NCBI RefSeq assembly: GCF_004010095.1
Contig: NZ_RRYD01000003.1
Coordinates: 1 to 55,988, forward strand
Origin: Lacticaseibacillus hulanensis
Lineage (GTDB): Bacteria > Bacillota > Bacilli > Lactobacillales > Lactobacillaceae
DNA length: 55,988 nt
Direction: 5' to 3'
The translations under genes and the position numbers were made by a program. Below are positions 7,863-16,293 of the stretch, one piece after another; position 1 is the stretch's first letter; the number at the start of each line of letters is the position of its first letter. The notes beneath the pieces were generated by a model. It was not told the DNA's origin, ran no database searches, and was given only the letters and a program-made list of their open reading frames with translations.

Positions 7863-9173
7863 CTAGTTTTTCTTTGACTTTGGCTTGCCCTTGTCCTTCT
7901 GGTTGCGGGCACGGTGCTTCTTGTGCGGCTTGCGCGCGTTCGGGTCGGCGCCGGCTGGGGTACCCGAAGAGCTTGGCCGTTTGCTTTCGGCCTGCGACTT
8001 TTTGGCCGCCGCGTTTTGGCCCTTCAGTGACTTCTTGCGTGCCGCTTGCTTGAGCTCGTCCGCGTCCACTTCCGGCTTCTCGGTGCTCAGGCCGCCCTCA
8101 ACCACGTAGGCCCGCTTGATGTCGTAGTCGCTGGCCAGCTTGCGCAGATCGCGCAGGTCGTGGTCGTCACCCATCGTGATGACCATCCCCGGTTCGCCCA
8201 TACGTCCGGTCCGGCCGGCACGGTGAATGTAGGTCGTCGCGTTGCGGGGCACCTCGTAGTTGATCACCGCGGGGAGCTTCGGAATGTCGAGACCCCGTCC
8301 AGCCAAGTCGGTTACCAGCAGCAGCTGGACCTTGCCCTTACGGAACAGCGCCAGCGCCTGCTTGCGGGCAATCGAGCGGTCGTTCCGGTCGAGCACCGCG
8401 TAGTTGATTTTTTGGTGCCGCAGAATCCCGGCGACGCGGCTCATGCTGGAGTTCTTGTTGAAGAAGACCAGCGCGGCGAAATGGGGCTGGCGAGCAAGCC
8501 GGCCAAGCCATTCAACCTGGTGCTCACGCCCGCCCTGCAGGAAGTAGTGGTCCACGTGGCCCTGCGTGTGGTCAATTGGCCGCACGTCAATCACGCGGGC
8601 GTCGCTGCCAAACCACTTCGGCAGTTCGCGCAGCACGGGACTGCTGGTAGCAGAAAAGTAGGTCATCTGCACTTCACTCGGTGCGTCCTGGGCGATCTGG
8701 CGCACCTGGCTCAGGCCGGGTTCCCGCAGCAGTTCGTCCGCTTCGTCGATGACCATGGTCTGGAGGCGCGCCAAGCGCACTTTACCATCGTCAATCAGTT
8801 CGAGCAGCCGGCCCGCGGTGGCGACAATCACTTCCGGGTGCTTCTTCAGCTGTTCCTTCTGCCGGGCAACGTTGGTGTTCCCCGTGATGGCCATGATGCG
8901 CACACCAATGGCCTGCGCGTATGGCGTCAGGACGTCGCGCGTCTGGATCACCAGTTCCTGCGCGGGCGCCAAAATCAGTATTTGCAGGCCGTCATCCGGC
9001 ACGACCTTCTTGAGGAGCGGCAGGCCGAACGCGAGCGTCTTCCCCGAACCAGTTGGCGCCAGGCCAATAATATTCTCGTCTTCAGCAAGCGGCTTTGCTA
9101 CGGCCTCCTGAATCGGTGTTTCGTCTGTGAATCCGGCCTTTTGCCAGAGTTCCTTAAATGCGTCAGAAATCAT
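7863..9173 (-). CDS. DEAD-box ATP-dependent RNA helicase (YfmL-like)
   Basis: 436 residues from the ATG at 9173, with AAGGAG 5 bases upstream. The motifs appear in order: Q motif (TPIQEA, near residue 19), motif I APTGSGKT, motif II VIDEADEL, motif III FSATSS, and in the second RecA domain motif VI HRAGRTGRMG. The last 80 residues are a Lys/Arg/Ala/Ser-rich basic tail that should bind RNA. The enzyme unwinds RNA duplexes with ATP. The length and tail resemble the small YfmL-type helicases implicated in ribosome biogenesis; that identification is by resemblance only. Confidence 0.92.
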   Translation of the reverse strand: MISDAFKELWQKAGFTDETPIQEAVAKPLAEDENIIGLAPTGSGKTLAFGLPLLKKVVPDDGLQILILAPAQELVIQTRDVLTPYAQAIGVRIMAITGNTNVARQKEQLKKHPEVIVATAGRLLELIDDGKVRLARLQTMVIDEADELLREPGLSQVRQIAQDAPSEVQMTYFSATSSPVLRELPKWFGSDARVIDVRPIDHTQGHVDHYFLQGGREHQVEWLGRLARQPHFAALVFFNKNSSMSRVAGILRHQKINYAVLDRNDRSIARKQALALFRKGKVQLLLVTDLAGRGLDIPKLPAVINYEVPRNATTYIHRAGRTGRMGEPGMVITMGDDHDLRDLRKLASDYDIKRAYVVEGGLSTEKPEVDADELKQAARKKSLKGQNAAAKKSQAESKRPSSSGTPAGADPNARKPHKKHRARNQKDKGKPKSKKN

Positions 9174-9356
9174 TTTTCTCCTTGTCGGTGGGCCGCACAC
9201 GCTTGGCGTCTGCCCACCACTTAACAGTCCGAATAGTCCATGCCCATTGCATGCACTAGCTAAAGTAATTATCCTTGTCTAACCGCGCGGGGTCAAGCAC
9301 CGGGACAAACTAATTGTCGCTGGGGCTCGTGGCCCGGAGCTGGGGCGTGACGGCAC

Positions 9357-9391
9357 GCAAAAGGCGCACCCGGGAAGATGCGCCTTTTGGG
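9357..9391. terminator. Bidirectional terminator
   Basis: GCAAAAGGCGCA pairs with TGCGCCTTTTG around a short loop. It follows the oxidoreductase gene on the minus strand. Confidence 0.7.
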
Positions 9392-9435
9392 AGAACATTA
9401 GTTTAATAGTTCAGCGAAACCGGTGCTGCTGAGGC

Positions 9436-10416
9436 TTAGTCGTTCGCAAAATCAATCCCCGCGTCCTTGCGCACCTGCGTCATCAGGGTGTGGACCTTCT
9501 TGGCGAGGAGGAGCTTGCTGTCGCGGGCCACCGTGTCGCCGGTGTTAATGGCTTTAGCGAAGTACGCGGCCTCGCGCACCATCGGATTTTTGTCCTGCTT
9601 ACCCGCCAAATCCGCGGTGCCGTCACCCGTCGTGTAGTCGATGCGCTGGATGCTCTCGGGCGCATCGATGGTCAGTGTATCGCGGCCGGAGTAGATTTCG
9701 GATGGCAAATAGCTCTGCGTCGTTTTGCCCGTCACCAGGTTCACGGCAAAGTCGGGGTAATCCAGGTGCAAGACCCCGGACCCGTCGACGCCGGTGCGCA
9801 GAATCTGCGGGCTGTAGTTGGCCTTGACCGGCACGCCGAACCAGCTGATTGCGGCATAGACGAGGTAAACGCCGAGATCTTCGAGGGCGCCGCCGCCAAA
9901 CTTGGTGGTGAACACGTTCGGGTCCTTGCCCGCCAGGAACGCATCGTAACGGGAAGAGTACTTCATGTACGTGAGGGTCGCGCCGCTGATTGGGTGCGTG
10001 TGGGTGAAGTCGCTGACCCGCTGGAAGTTGTCCTCATAGATGTGCCGCGCCGCCTCGAAGATGAACAGTTCGGGGTGATTCTTGAGCGCCGTGTCGATGC
10101 CGGCCATCTGGTTGATGTTCGTCACCATCGGCTTCTCCACAATCACATTCTTACCCGCGTTCAGCGCCTGAGTGGCCTGCTGCGCGTGCATGCTGTTGGG
10201 ACTAGCGATGTACACCACGTCAAAATCAGGGGCGGCGAAGAACTCATCCAGGTCGGTGAACAGCCGCGCATCGCTGCGGTTGTCATCGGCGAACTTCTTA
10301 GCCGTCTCCTCCCGCCGCGAGTAGACCGCCGTCAGTTCGTACTCGCCCGTGCTGCGGGCCGCCTCAACGAACTGCGACGTAATCCAGTTGGTACCAATAA
10401 TGCCTAAACGTAACAT
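9436..10416 (-). CDS. Gfo/Idh/MocA family NAD(P)-dependent oxidoreductase
   Basis: 326 residues; the ATG at 10416 follows GGAGG at 7 bases. The N-terminal Rossmann fold starts with LGIIGTN, and the family signature EKP is present (NVIVEKPMV, about residue 95). The C-terminal half is the sheet domain that binds sugar or polyol substrates, containing the LEDLGVY segment. Members oxidise or reduce sugars, inositols and related compounds; the substrate cannot be deduced. Monocistronic, bounded by a terminator. A second family member at 44421-45389 is clearly a different paralogue. Confidence 0.9.
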   Translation of the reverse strand: MLRLGIIGTNWITSQFVEAARSTGEYELTAVYSRREETAKKFADDNRSDARLFTDLDEFFAAPDFDVVYIASPNSMHAQQATQALNAGKNVIVEKPMVTNINQMAGIDTALKNHPELFIFEAARHIYEDNFQRVSDFTHTHPISGATLTYMKYSSRYDAFLAGKDPNVFTTKFGGGALEDLGVYLVYAAISWFGVPVKANYSPQILRTGVDGSGVLHLDYPDFAVNLVTGKTTQSYLPSEIYSGRDTLTIDAPESIQRIDYTTGDGTADLAGKQDKNPMVREAAYFAKAINTGDTVARDSKLLLAKKVHTLMTQVRKDAGIDFAND

Positions 10417-10732
10417 ACTATTTCCTCCCACATTGACGGCGGCGCTTGAACTCCGCGCCGCGATTTGCGAATTGCTAACTGGCGCTCACCGCCAATTAGT
10501 GCCACCTTAATTGTAACAGCTTTCACCAGGAGATTGCTAATTTTGGGCGTCTACCGAGGTGGAAAAGCGCCCCATTGCAATTGCTGGATAAATCATTCAC
10601 AGTAATTGAAAAATGTTTGCGTGAGGCTCGCTATTTCGGCTAGTAGAGCGTTTGCACGAGTGCTATGCTGAAGACAGATATGTAGTTATTTGTTTGTGAA
10701 AATATTTATTAGTGTGGATTATGCAGCAAGGG
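10417..10732. other. Intergenic leader, promoter-like element only
   Basis: About 315 bases without a gene. The only candidate signal is TGCTATGCT (10661-10669), which resembles an extended -10 box on the plus strand. If used, the 49-bp repeats and the large hairpin downstream would lie in the 5' untranslated region of the 10977 gene. Confidence 0.35.
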
Positions 10733-10843
10733 TAGTCGAGCTGCACGGGCCAGAAGTCTGTGGCCCGATATGATCTGTGTCTAGTCGAGCTCCGCGGGCC
10801 AGAAGTCTGCGGCCCGATATGCTCTCTGTCTAGTCGAGCTCCG
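10733..10843. repeat. 49-bp tandem direct repeat, 2.3 copies, each with a hairpin
   Basis: Copies at 10733-10781 and 10782-10830, with a partial third at 10831-10843. The copies begin tagtcgagct and differ at only a few positions. Each complete copy contains a GGGCC...GGCCC inverted repeat round AGAAGTCTG. The unit length is not a multiple of three, so the repeat is not coding. Confidence 0.85.
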
Positions 10844-10861
10844 CCACCCTGCTTTCTGCGC

Positions 10862-10919
10862 TTACCACGGGTCTGATTCTGATGGGAAAAACCGCCCATC
10901 AAAATCAGACCCACGGTAA
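10862..10919. repeat. 25-bp inverted repeat (large hairpin) before the DUF2325 gene
   Basis: Arms 10862-10886 and 10895-10919 match at 22 of 25 positions, with an 8-base loop (aaaaaccg). No T-run follows on the plus strand, so a simple terminator for that strand is unlikely. It ends 57 bases before the start codon of the next gene. Confidence 0.85.
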
Positions 10920-10976
10920 TGCTCAAAAGCAAACCGGGTGGCTCCGCTCTGTGATTTTGTGAAAGGAAGTCTGTCC

Positions 10977-12290
10977 ATGACCCTTAAAGATGAATTTGCC
11001 AGCGACGTTGAGCATATTTTAGCCCTGCGCGACGAGATGTCTTACGCCGCACTCACCACAAGCATTGAACTTGTGGCCAAATATGCCCGTCAGCATCAAG
11101 ATTGTCCGCCGACTGATATAGCAATGGATCAAACTAGCACGGGTGCGGCCGCAACTGCTAAGACCACGCCAGCTGCTGCGGATGCGCCGGATAAGCCGGC
11201 AACCGCGGAGCCAGCTGAAACTGGAAGCACCACTCAGACCGCCGAAACACCGGCCGGCGCTAACGCCGATGCGAACCCGGATGCCGACCACCACTACAGC
11301 GATGCGCAGCGCAAGGACGTCAAGCCCTCCGTGGCCCCGCGCGCATTCCACCGCGAACTGCCGACCGTGCGTCCCGGTGCCGCCGCGGCCCGCGCCGCCG
11401 GTATTTACGCCAGCGACGCCCAGCCGTACCGGATTGAACGCAAGCTGTCGGGCGCCCAGGCTGGTCCGTTTTACATCAAGGAATCCCTCGCCCGCAGCAT
11501 GAACCTTCGCAACGGCAACACCGTCATCATTCCGCGCGGGAATTTCAACAAGATGCGCCTCATCGACCAAACCCACGTACCCGCCGGCATTGAACGGATT
11601 GAGCGCGTCCTGCTGAGTGCCGACGCTGCGCTGCCCGCGCCGTATGTGGCCCACGTTACCTGCGATTACCTCGGGGCGCCAATCCACACCGAAGAGGGCG
11701 AACTGGTGGACATCACCTTCACCCAGAGCGACCTAGATTACGTGCGGGCCAAAGTCGGCGACGTTTGTGACATCGCCTGGTACAAGAACAGCGGCATGCA
11801 GTCGGCCCACATCACCTGGGTGCACCGCAACCTCGTGCCAATCGAGCAGAAAGCGGCGCCGGCGCCCGCTGCCGAACACAAGAAGACCACGCCGGTTGAT
11901 CCGGACAAGCCCAAGACGGCAACGAACCTCGACTTCGACCTGGACGGCAAGCGCGTGCTCATCATCGGCTTCGAGCAGTCGCTGAAGGACCTGCGCCCAA
12001 TCGTGCTCGCCCACAACGGCCTGTGCACGATTTCGGAGGAAATGAAGTCACACAAGCTGCGCAACAAGGTCATGGGCGCGGACATCGTCGTGCCCGTTAT
12101 TTCCCAGGCCCACCACCACAACACGAACGGCGCCATCGGTCTGGCCAAAATCCACAAGAAGAAGTACGCGGTCGCAACCGGCAGTTCCCCACTGGCCCTG
12201 GAACGCGCCATCTACCGCGCCATCACGGACGGCCTGCCCGCCTTCGAATCCAGCGGCGAGGAAATCAGCTACCCGCTTTCGGCCAGCTGA
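10977..12290 (+). CDS. DUF2325-type protein with Ala/Pro/Thr-rich linker
   Basis: 437 residues from the ATG at 10977, with AAGGAAG 7 bases upstream. An N-terminal helical segment of about 45 residues is followed by a low-complexity linker rich in Ala, Thr, Pro and Asp (about 50-110). A middle domain (about 150-295) looks beta-rich. The C-terminal 110 residues resemble DUF2325: KRVLIIGFEQSL, then a stretch ending ADIVVPVISQAHHH, then KKKYAVATG. That domain looks Rossmann-like and is often found in Firmicutes; its biochemical role is not established. A second Pro/Ala/Lys linker precedes it. The gene is preceded by unusual repeats. Confidence 0.75.
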   Translation: MTLKDEFASDVEHILALRDEMSYAALTTSIELVAKYARQHQDCPPTDIAMDQTSTGAAATAKTTPAAADAPDKPATAEPAETGSTTQTAETPAGANADANPDADHHYSDAQRKDVKPSVAPRAFHRELPTVRPGAAAARAAGIYASDAQPYRIERKLSGAQAGPFYIKESLARSMNLRNGNTVIIPRGNFNKMRLIDQTHVPAGIERIERVLLSADAALPAPYVAHVTCDYLGAPIHTEEGELVDITFTQSDLDYVRAKVGDVCDIAWYKNSGMQSAHITWVHRNLVPIEQKAAPAPAAEHKKTTPVDPDKPKTATNLDFDLDGKRVLIIGFEQSLKDLRPIVLAHNGLCTISEEMKSHKLRNKVMGADIVVPVISQAHHHNTNGAIGLAKIHKKKYAVATGSSPLALERAIYRAITDGLPAFESSGEEISYPLSAS

Positions 12291-12516
12291 GTGACCGGTG
12301 AAGTTGCGCCACCATGCAAATCTTTAAACAAACGAATAATGTAACGCGATTTGTTGCATTTATGTAAACCTTTGCGTACACAAACGCCCTGATACCGGTT
12401 CTAAATGAACATCTTTGTGGTTAATTCGTAACAAGAAAGTGGTGGAAAAGTTACGTGCGTTCCGGCGACAAGTGCTATCATTAACATAGTAGAAAAAGGT
12501 TATGGAGGTAAGCAAA

Positions 12517-12891
12517 ATGCCCAGCAAATTGACTTCAGCATTCAAGTCACTAACAAGGAATTTAGGACGCAAGAGTGAACAACGGCCCAATCCCGCGCTG
12601 GCGCTTGCTGATTTGTACCGCGGCGAGTTTGCTTTTATCGACAAGAACACCACTCGGCGCCACCACCTCACCGTGTCGCCCAAGCTTGACATCACCATTG
12701 ACGGGAAGAAGCTCCCCGGCAAGATTGTCGGGATTACCACCGACGCCCTCACCTTCCTCGACCACTTCGGCTACGAGCTCATCATCACCTGCATGGACGG
12801 CCTACCAACGACCATTTACGACGAGGCCGAAGATGAGACCTACCCAATTATTTATCCCGAACTGGCCGATGACGGTGAGGACGAAGAATAA
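12517..12891 (+). CDS. DUF4828-like small protein
   Basis: 124 residues from the ATG at 12517, with GGAGG 8 bases upstream. The core (about residues 35-100) has the pattern seen in lactobacillar DUF4828 proteins: an aromatic strand, then HHLTVSPKLDITIDGKKLPG, then LTFLDHFGYELII and IYDEAEDETY. The C-terminus is very acidic. Function is unknown. It sits alone between the DUF2325 gene and a strong terminator. Confidence 0.75.
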   Translation: MPSKLTSAFKSLTRNLGRKSEQRPNPALALADLYRGEFAFIDKNTTRRHHLTVSPKLDITIDGKKLPGKIVGITTDALTFLDHFGYELIITCMDGLPTTIYDEAEDETYPIIYPELADDGEDEE

Positions 12892-12912
12892 GCATGACAA
12901 GCTGTGCCACCT

Positions 12913-12958
12913 AAAAGGCCCGCAATTTCGCGTGAACGAAATTGTGGGCCTTTTTTTT
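12913..12958 (+). terminator. Strong Rho-independent terminator
   Basis: AAAAGGCCCGCAATTTCG pairs with CGAAATTGTGGGCCTTTT over a 6-base loop, with a run of eight T. Confidence 0.9.
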
Positions 12959-12966
12959 GCCTATCT

Positions 12967-13695
12967 TCAGTTACCCAGCTGCTGGAAGGCCGCCTTGGTG
13001 CCGACTAACACGACGCAGTGGTACCGCGTTTTCCCGCCCGGCAGCTTGGCATCGCTCGCGTACTGCCAGAACGTGCCCTGCTTCCCGGCGCGCTGCTTAT
13101 CGCTGACGACCATCCGCGGCGCATCGGGGCTCACAGTCTGAACCTTGCTGAGCATGTCCGGTGTGCCAATGAGCAGAATCTGCTGGGTGTAGTGCTGGCG
13201 CAAATCGGCGATGAACGTCGTCAGTTGCTGGCGGAGCTTCGCGTCATCCGGCACCTTGGTGTAGGCGGCAACTTCAATGCCAATCGGTAAGTCGCCGGTG
13301 TTCTCGCCGACGTGCTCCATGAAGGACGCCGCCTGCTTGGCCGGGGCGCTCGTGAAGCTGAAGTAGTGGTACACGCCAAGGCGCATCCCCGCCCCCGACG
13401 CCTGCGAGTAGTTGGTTTCGAAGTTGTCGTCGAAATAACTCGCCCCCTCGGTCGCCTTCAGGTAGACGAAATCCACGCCCTGCTTGTGCAGGCTGGTGTA
13501 GTCCTGGCTGCCATCACTCTGGCTGATGCGCAGGCCGAGCACGGGATAGTTACGCGCATTGGGCCGCGGATTGCGCAGCTGCAGCCAGGCAATTCCGCCA
13601 GCGAGTGCGACAATTACGCAGACGATGAGCGCCACCACCGCAACCTTGCGCCGTTTGGTGAACGTGTTGCTATAGATTGGTTTGACCCGGGCCAT
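12967..13695 (-). CDS. GH25 (lysozyme-like) protein, membrane-anchored, catalytic residues missing
   Basis: 242 residues; the ATG at 13695 is preferred to that at 13701 because GGGGG then lies 6 bases upstream. A basic N-terminus and one helix (about 18-39) precede a GH25-type domain: GVDFVYLKATEGASYFD, AGMRLGVYHYFSF and FWQYASDA are family landmarks. The expected catalytic acids are absent: GLRIS (54-58) stands where active enzymes have GxDVS, and GIEVA (139-143) where they have xxDxE. The end, where active enzymes show a VDxN-type motif, is also changed. It is probably a non-hydrolytic wall-binding or scaffold protein rather than a muramidase. Confidence 0.8.
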   Translation of the reverse strand: MARVKPIYSNTFTKRRKVAVVALIVCVIVALAGGIAWLQLRNPRPNARNYPVLGLRISQSDGSQDYTSLHKQGVDFVYLKATEGASYFDDNFETNYSQASGAGMRLGVYHYFSFTSAPAKQAASFMEHVGENTGDLPIGIEVAAYTKVPDDAKLRQQLTTFIADLRQHYTQQILLIGTPDMLSKVQTVSPDAPRMVVSDKQRAGKQGTFWQYASDAKLPGGKTRYHCVVLVGTKAAFQQLGN

Positions 13696-13777
13696 GTGCA
13701 TCCCCCTTTGCTCAATGTTTACCTATATTCTACTATGCCCCGCCGCCTTGTGCGTGCGCTGTGAGCAAATTGGGCAA

Positions 13778-13812
13778 AAAAACGGGACCGAACACCAGGT
13801 GCGGCCCCGTTT
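13778..13812. terminator. Bidirectional terminator
   Basis: AAACGGGaCCG pairs with CGGcCCCGTTT. It lies beyond the SPFH gene on the minus strand. Confidence 0.75.
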
Positions 13813-13824
13813 GCTTAGCTAGAA

Positions 13825-14793
13825 TTAATCTTCGCTGGTCTTACTCTCTGACTTAGCCTGCGCCTTTTGCGTCGTCGCGTTCAGCATTGCCCCAACGGCC
13901 GGAATGTTGCCGAGGGAGTCAACGGCGGAACTAGGCATGACCACAGTGTTGGCCGTCCCCTTGGCCAGAGCCTCAAGTGCCTGCACGTTCTTGTACTGGA
14001 GGTAGAGCTGGCCGTTGTTAATCAGCCCTTCATTGATGCTGTTGATCTGGTCCTTAACGGATTCGGCAACGACCCGCTGGCTTTCGGCCTTCCCTTGTGC
14101 TTCCAGAATCTGGGTTTGCTTGTTCCCTTCAGCTTCCAGGATGGCAGCCTGCTTTTCCCCTTCAGCCTTGGCGATTGCGGCCTGCTTGTGCCCTTCAGCC
14201 TCCATGATGTTGGCTTCACGTTCACGGGATGCCCGCAGCAGCTTGTTCATGGATTCCTGAATCGTCTGGTCGACCTGAATGGAGTCGATGTTGACCCGGT
14301 CCACGTTGAGTCCGTAGCCGGCAGTCGTGGTGGAAATCTGGTCGAACAGGGTCGTGTTAATTGTTTCGGTCCCGTTCAGCACGTCGTTCAGATCCATGTT
14401 CCCGATAATCCCCCGCAGGTTCGCACGGGTGTCTTGAATCATGGAGAGCACGGAGTCCTTGTTCTCGTACACGTAGGCGTGGACGTCAGTGATGTGGTAC
14501 TTGATGGTTTCGGAAATCCGCACCACAACGTTATCCTTGGTGATGACTTCCTGTTCCTCAACCTTCAGCGGAATCTGCTTCATGTTGACGATTTCGGTGA
14601 TGCGGTAGATGAACGGCATCACCACGTGCAACCCGGGTTCAAGCGTCTGGGTGTATTTCCCCAGTCGTTCCACAATCCCCACTTCCCCGGTGTGAATGAT
14701 TGCTAGGCACCGGGTGAACAGGATGAACAACAAAATAATGACAATAATGACGCCGATAATCGTGCCGGCTACTGAAAAAATAGATGTTAACAT
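13825..14793 (-). CDS. SPFH/band 7 (stomatin-like) membrane protein
   Basis: 322 residues, with GAGGAGG 7 bases before the ATG. One N-terminal transmembrane segment (about residues 8-28) is followed by the band 7 domain, which begins VGIVERLGKYTQTLEPGLH. Next comes a coiled coil made of Ala/Glu/Lys repeats (EAEGHKQAAIAKAEGEKQ and on, about residues 200-245). This is the layout of stomatin/QmcA-type proteins, which form membrane-bound rings and organise membrane proteins and quality-control proteases. An NfeD-like gene, the usual partner, lies upstream on the same strand. Confidence 0.92.
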   Translation of the reverse strand: MLTSIFSVAGTIIGVIIVIILLFILFTRCLAIIHTGEVGIVERLGKYTQTLEPGLHVVMPFIYRITEIVNMKQIPLKVEEQEVITKDNVVVRISETIKYHITDVHAYVYENKDSVLSMIQDTRANLRGIIGNMDLNDVLNGTETINTTLFDQISTTTAGYGLNVDRVNIDSIQVDQTIQESMNKLLRASREREANIMEAEGHKQAAIAKAEGEKQAAILEAEGNKQTQILEAQGKAESQRVVAESVKDQINSINEGLINNGQLYLQYKNVQALEALAKGTANTVVMPSSAVDSLGNIPAVGAMLNATTQKAQAKSESKTSED

Positions 14794-15031
14794 AGTACTT
14801 CCTCCTCAGGTATAACCCGCAGCTTCAATGCCAAACGCCCCGCCGAATCCGTGGCCACCGTTTCGGGCAGTCACCGCCGTGCGCGGAGCTTGGCGCTGCG
14901 CATTACATTAAGCAAAATAATTGATACCCCTACCCAGTTATGTCCGAGAGCAGACAATCAAATAATATATAACCAACAATAATTTCGTTGTGCAGTGCCA
15001 CCTTGGACCGCCGAATAGATTTCGTGTGGCC

Positions 15032-15226
15032 CTAGAACTCAAGGTGGGCATCCGCGCGGCGAACAATTAGTCCCAGAGGGGTGGCCTGCTCAACAACCAC
15101 CAGATCACCGGGCGCCGCGGCGCCGCTAACAGTAAAGTGATACAAAATCCCGTAGAGCGTCACAACACCGGACCGTGCTTCATCTTTGAGCGTGAAGGTG
15201 GTCCCAATCAAGCGTTCATCAAGCAT
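15032..15226 (-). CDS. Small NfeD-like OB-fold protein
   Basis: 64 residues, with an excellent ribosome site (AAGGAGG 8 bases before the ATG), which supports it as a real gene. The sequence LIGTTFTLKDEARSG, then VTLYGILYHFTVSG, APGDLVVVEQ and GLIVRR follows the pattern of the C-terminal soluble domain of NfeD (a five-stranded OB barrel: G-x-A, L-x-P-x-G-x-V, G, V-V, L-V-V-R). The membrane and protease parts of full NfeD are missing. NfeD proteins are usual partners of SPFH proteins, and the stomatin-like gene lies 238 bases downstream. The family call is by pattern and needs a profile search. Confidence 0.6.
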   Translation of the reverse strand: MLDERLIGTTFTLKDEARSGVVTLYGILYHFTVSGAAAPGDLVVVEQATPLGLIVRRADAHLEF

Positions 15227-15432
15227 CTTCCTTCCTCCTTGACTGAATTATTAGTCTTTATATTCGCTTAATCAATACCCCAAAATCAAAATCAGCCTAA
15301 AGTAGTACCTGGGTTGAACCGAAATGTGAGCATCCTCACATAATCCACGGCGCGGCGGGTGTGAAAACGTGCACAATTTGTTGCGCAAATGCACCTTTTT
15401 TGCGCCAACTTAAATTTTTGATGGCGATTTTA

Positions 15433-15446
15433 TGTAAGCGCTTTGA
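15433..15446 (+). promoter_or_regulatory. cre site (CcpA operator) at the deoC promoter
   Basis: TGTAAGCGCTTTGA matches the cre consensus TGWAARCGYTWNCW at 13 of 14 positions. It overlaps the -35 box of the deoC promoter, where CcpA binding should repress. Confidence 0.75.
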
Positions 15447-15471
15447 CGAAATAACAATTAGACGGTAACAT
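15443..15471 (+). promoter_or_regulatory. deoC promoter
   Basis: TTGACG (15443-15448), a 17-base spacer and TAACAT (15466-15471). It is placed about 55 bases before the deoC start codon. Confidence 0.7.
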
Positions 15472-15525
15472 ATATACGTAATAACCTAATGTCAGAACCG
15501 CCGTTTAATTAAGGAGGAACACCCG

Positions 15526-16251
15526 ATGTCAGAATACACCCTAGACGATTTTGCCCGCCTCATTGACCACACGAACCTGCACCCGAACGCGACGCACGCG
15601 GACATGGTCAAGTTGTGCACAGAAGCGCAAGAGTACCACTTCAAGATGGTCGCCGTGAATCAGGTCCAATCGGCGCTGTGCAGCCAGTTGCTGGCCGGCA
15701 CCGACATTGACACGGGCGCCGCGATTGCCTTTCCGCTCGGCCAGACCAGCATCGAGGCCAAGGAATTCGAAACGCGCGACGCACTCAAGAACGGCGCCAA
15801 CGAGATTGATTACGTCATCAACATCACCGAGGTCCTGGCCGGCAACTACGCGTACATTGAAGACGAAATGCGCCGGCTCACACAGATTTGCCGTGACGCT
15901 GGCGTGCCCATCAAGGTGATTTTCGAAAACTGCTACCTGAGTGAGGACCAGATCAAACAGGTGGCGCTAATTGCACGGCGCGTGCAGCCCGACTTCATCA
16001 AGACGGCCACGGGATTCGGTCCCAGCGGCGCCACAATCGAGGACGTGCAGCTGATGAAGGCTACGGTGGGCCCAAACGTCGCGGTCAAGGCCGCGGGTGG
16101 CATCCGCAACTCGGACGACTTCCTCGCGATGATTGCGGCCGGAGCCCAGCGCATCGGTACCAGCTCCGGCGTCAAGATTATCGACGCACTGCACGCACGC
16201 ATGGTCGCCGACAACGTGAAGACGATTTACGTTGACGACGGGCGTGACTAA
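15526..16251 (+). CDS. deoC: Deoxyribose-phosphate aldolase
   Basis: 241 residues; the ATG at 15526 has AAGGAGG 8 bases upstream. The enzyme cleaves 2-deoxyribose 5-phosphate to glyceraldehyde 3-phosphate and acetaldehyde in deoxynucleoside breakdown. The Schiff-base lysine is Lys159 in [14 protein letters not shown], and a second active-site lysine is Lys188 in [10 protein letters not shown]. The segment NEIDYVINI is also conserved. A promoter with an overlapping cre site suggests carbon catabolite control. A GntR-family gene follows 42 bases later and is probably in the same operon. No deoxynucleoside phosphorylase or phosphopentomutase gene is next to it. Confidence 0.96.
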   Translation: MSEYTLDDFARLIDHTNLHPNATHADMVKLCTEAQEYHFKMVAVNQVQSALCSQLLAGTDIDTGAAIAFPLGQTSIEAKEFETRDALKNGANEIDYVINITEVLAGNYAYIEDEMRRLTQICRDAGVPIKVIFENCYLSEDQIKQVALIARRVQPDFIKTATGFGPSGATIEDVQLMKATVGPNVAVKAAGGIRNSDDFLAMIAAGAQRIGTSSGVKIIDALHARMVADNVKTIYVDDGRD

Positions 16252-16293
16252 GCGGCATTAAAGACCAATAATTTTGCTCATGGAGGTCAAACA

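Noticed and set aside
10733-10843. CRISPR-like tandem repeats
   Set aside because: Units are contiguous without unique spacers and there are no cas genes in the window.
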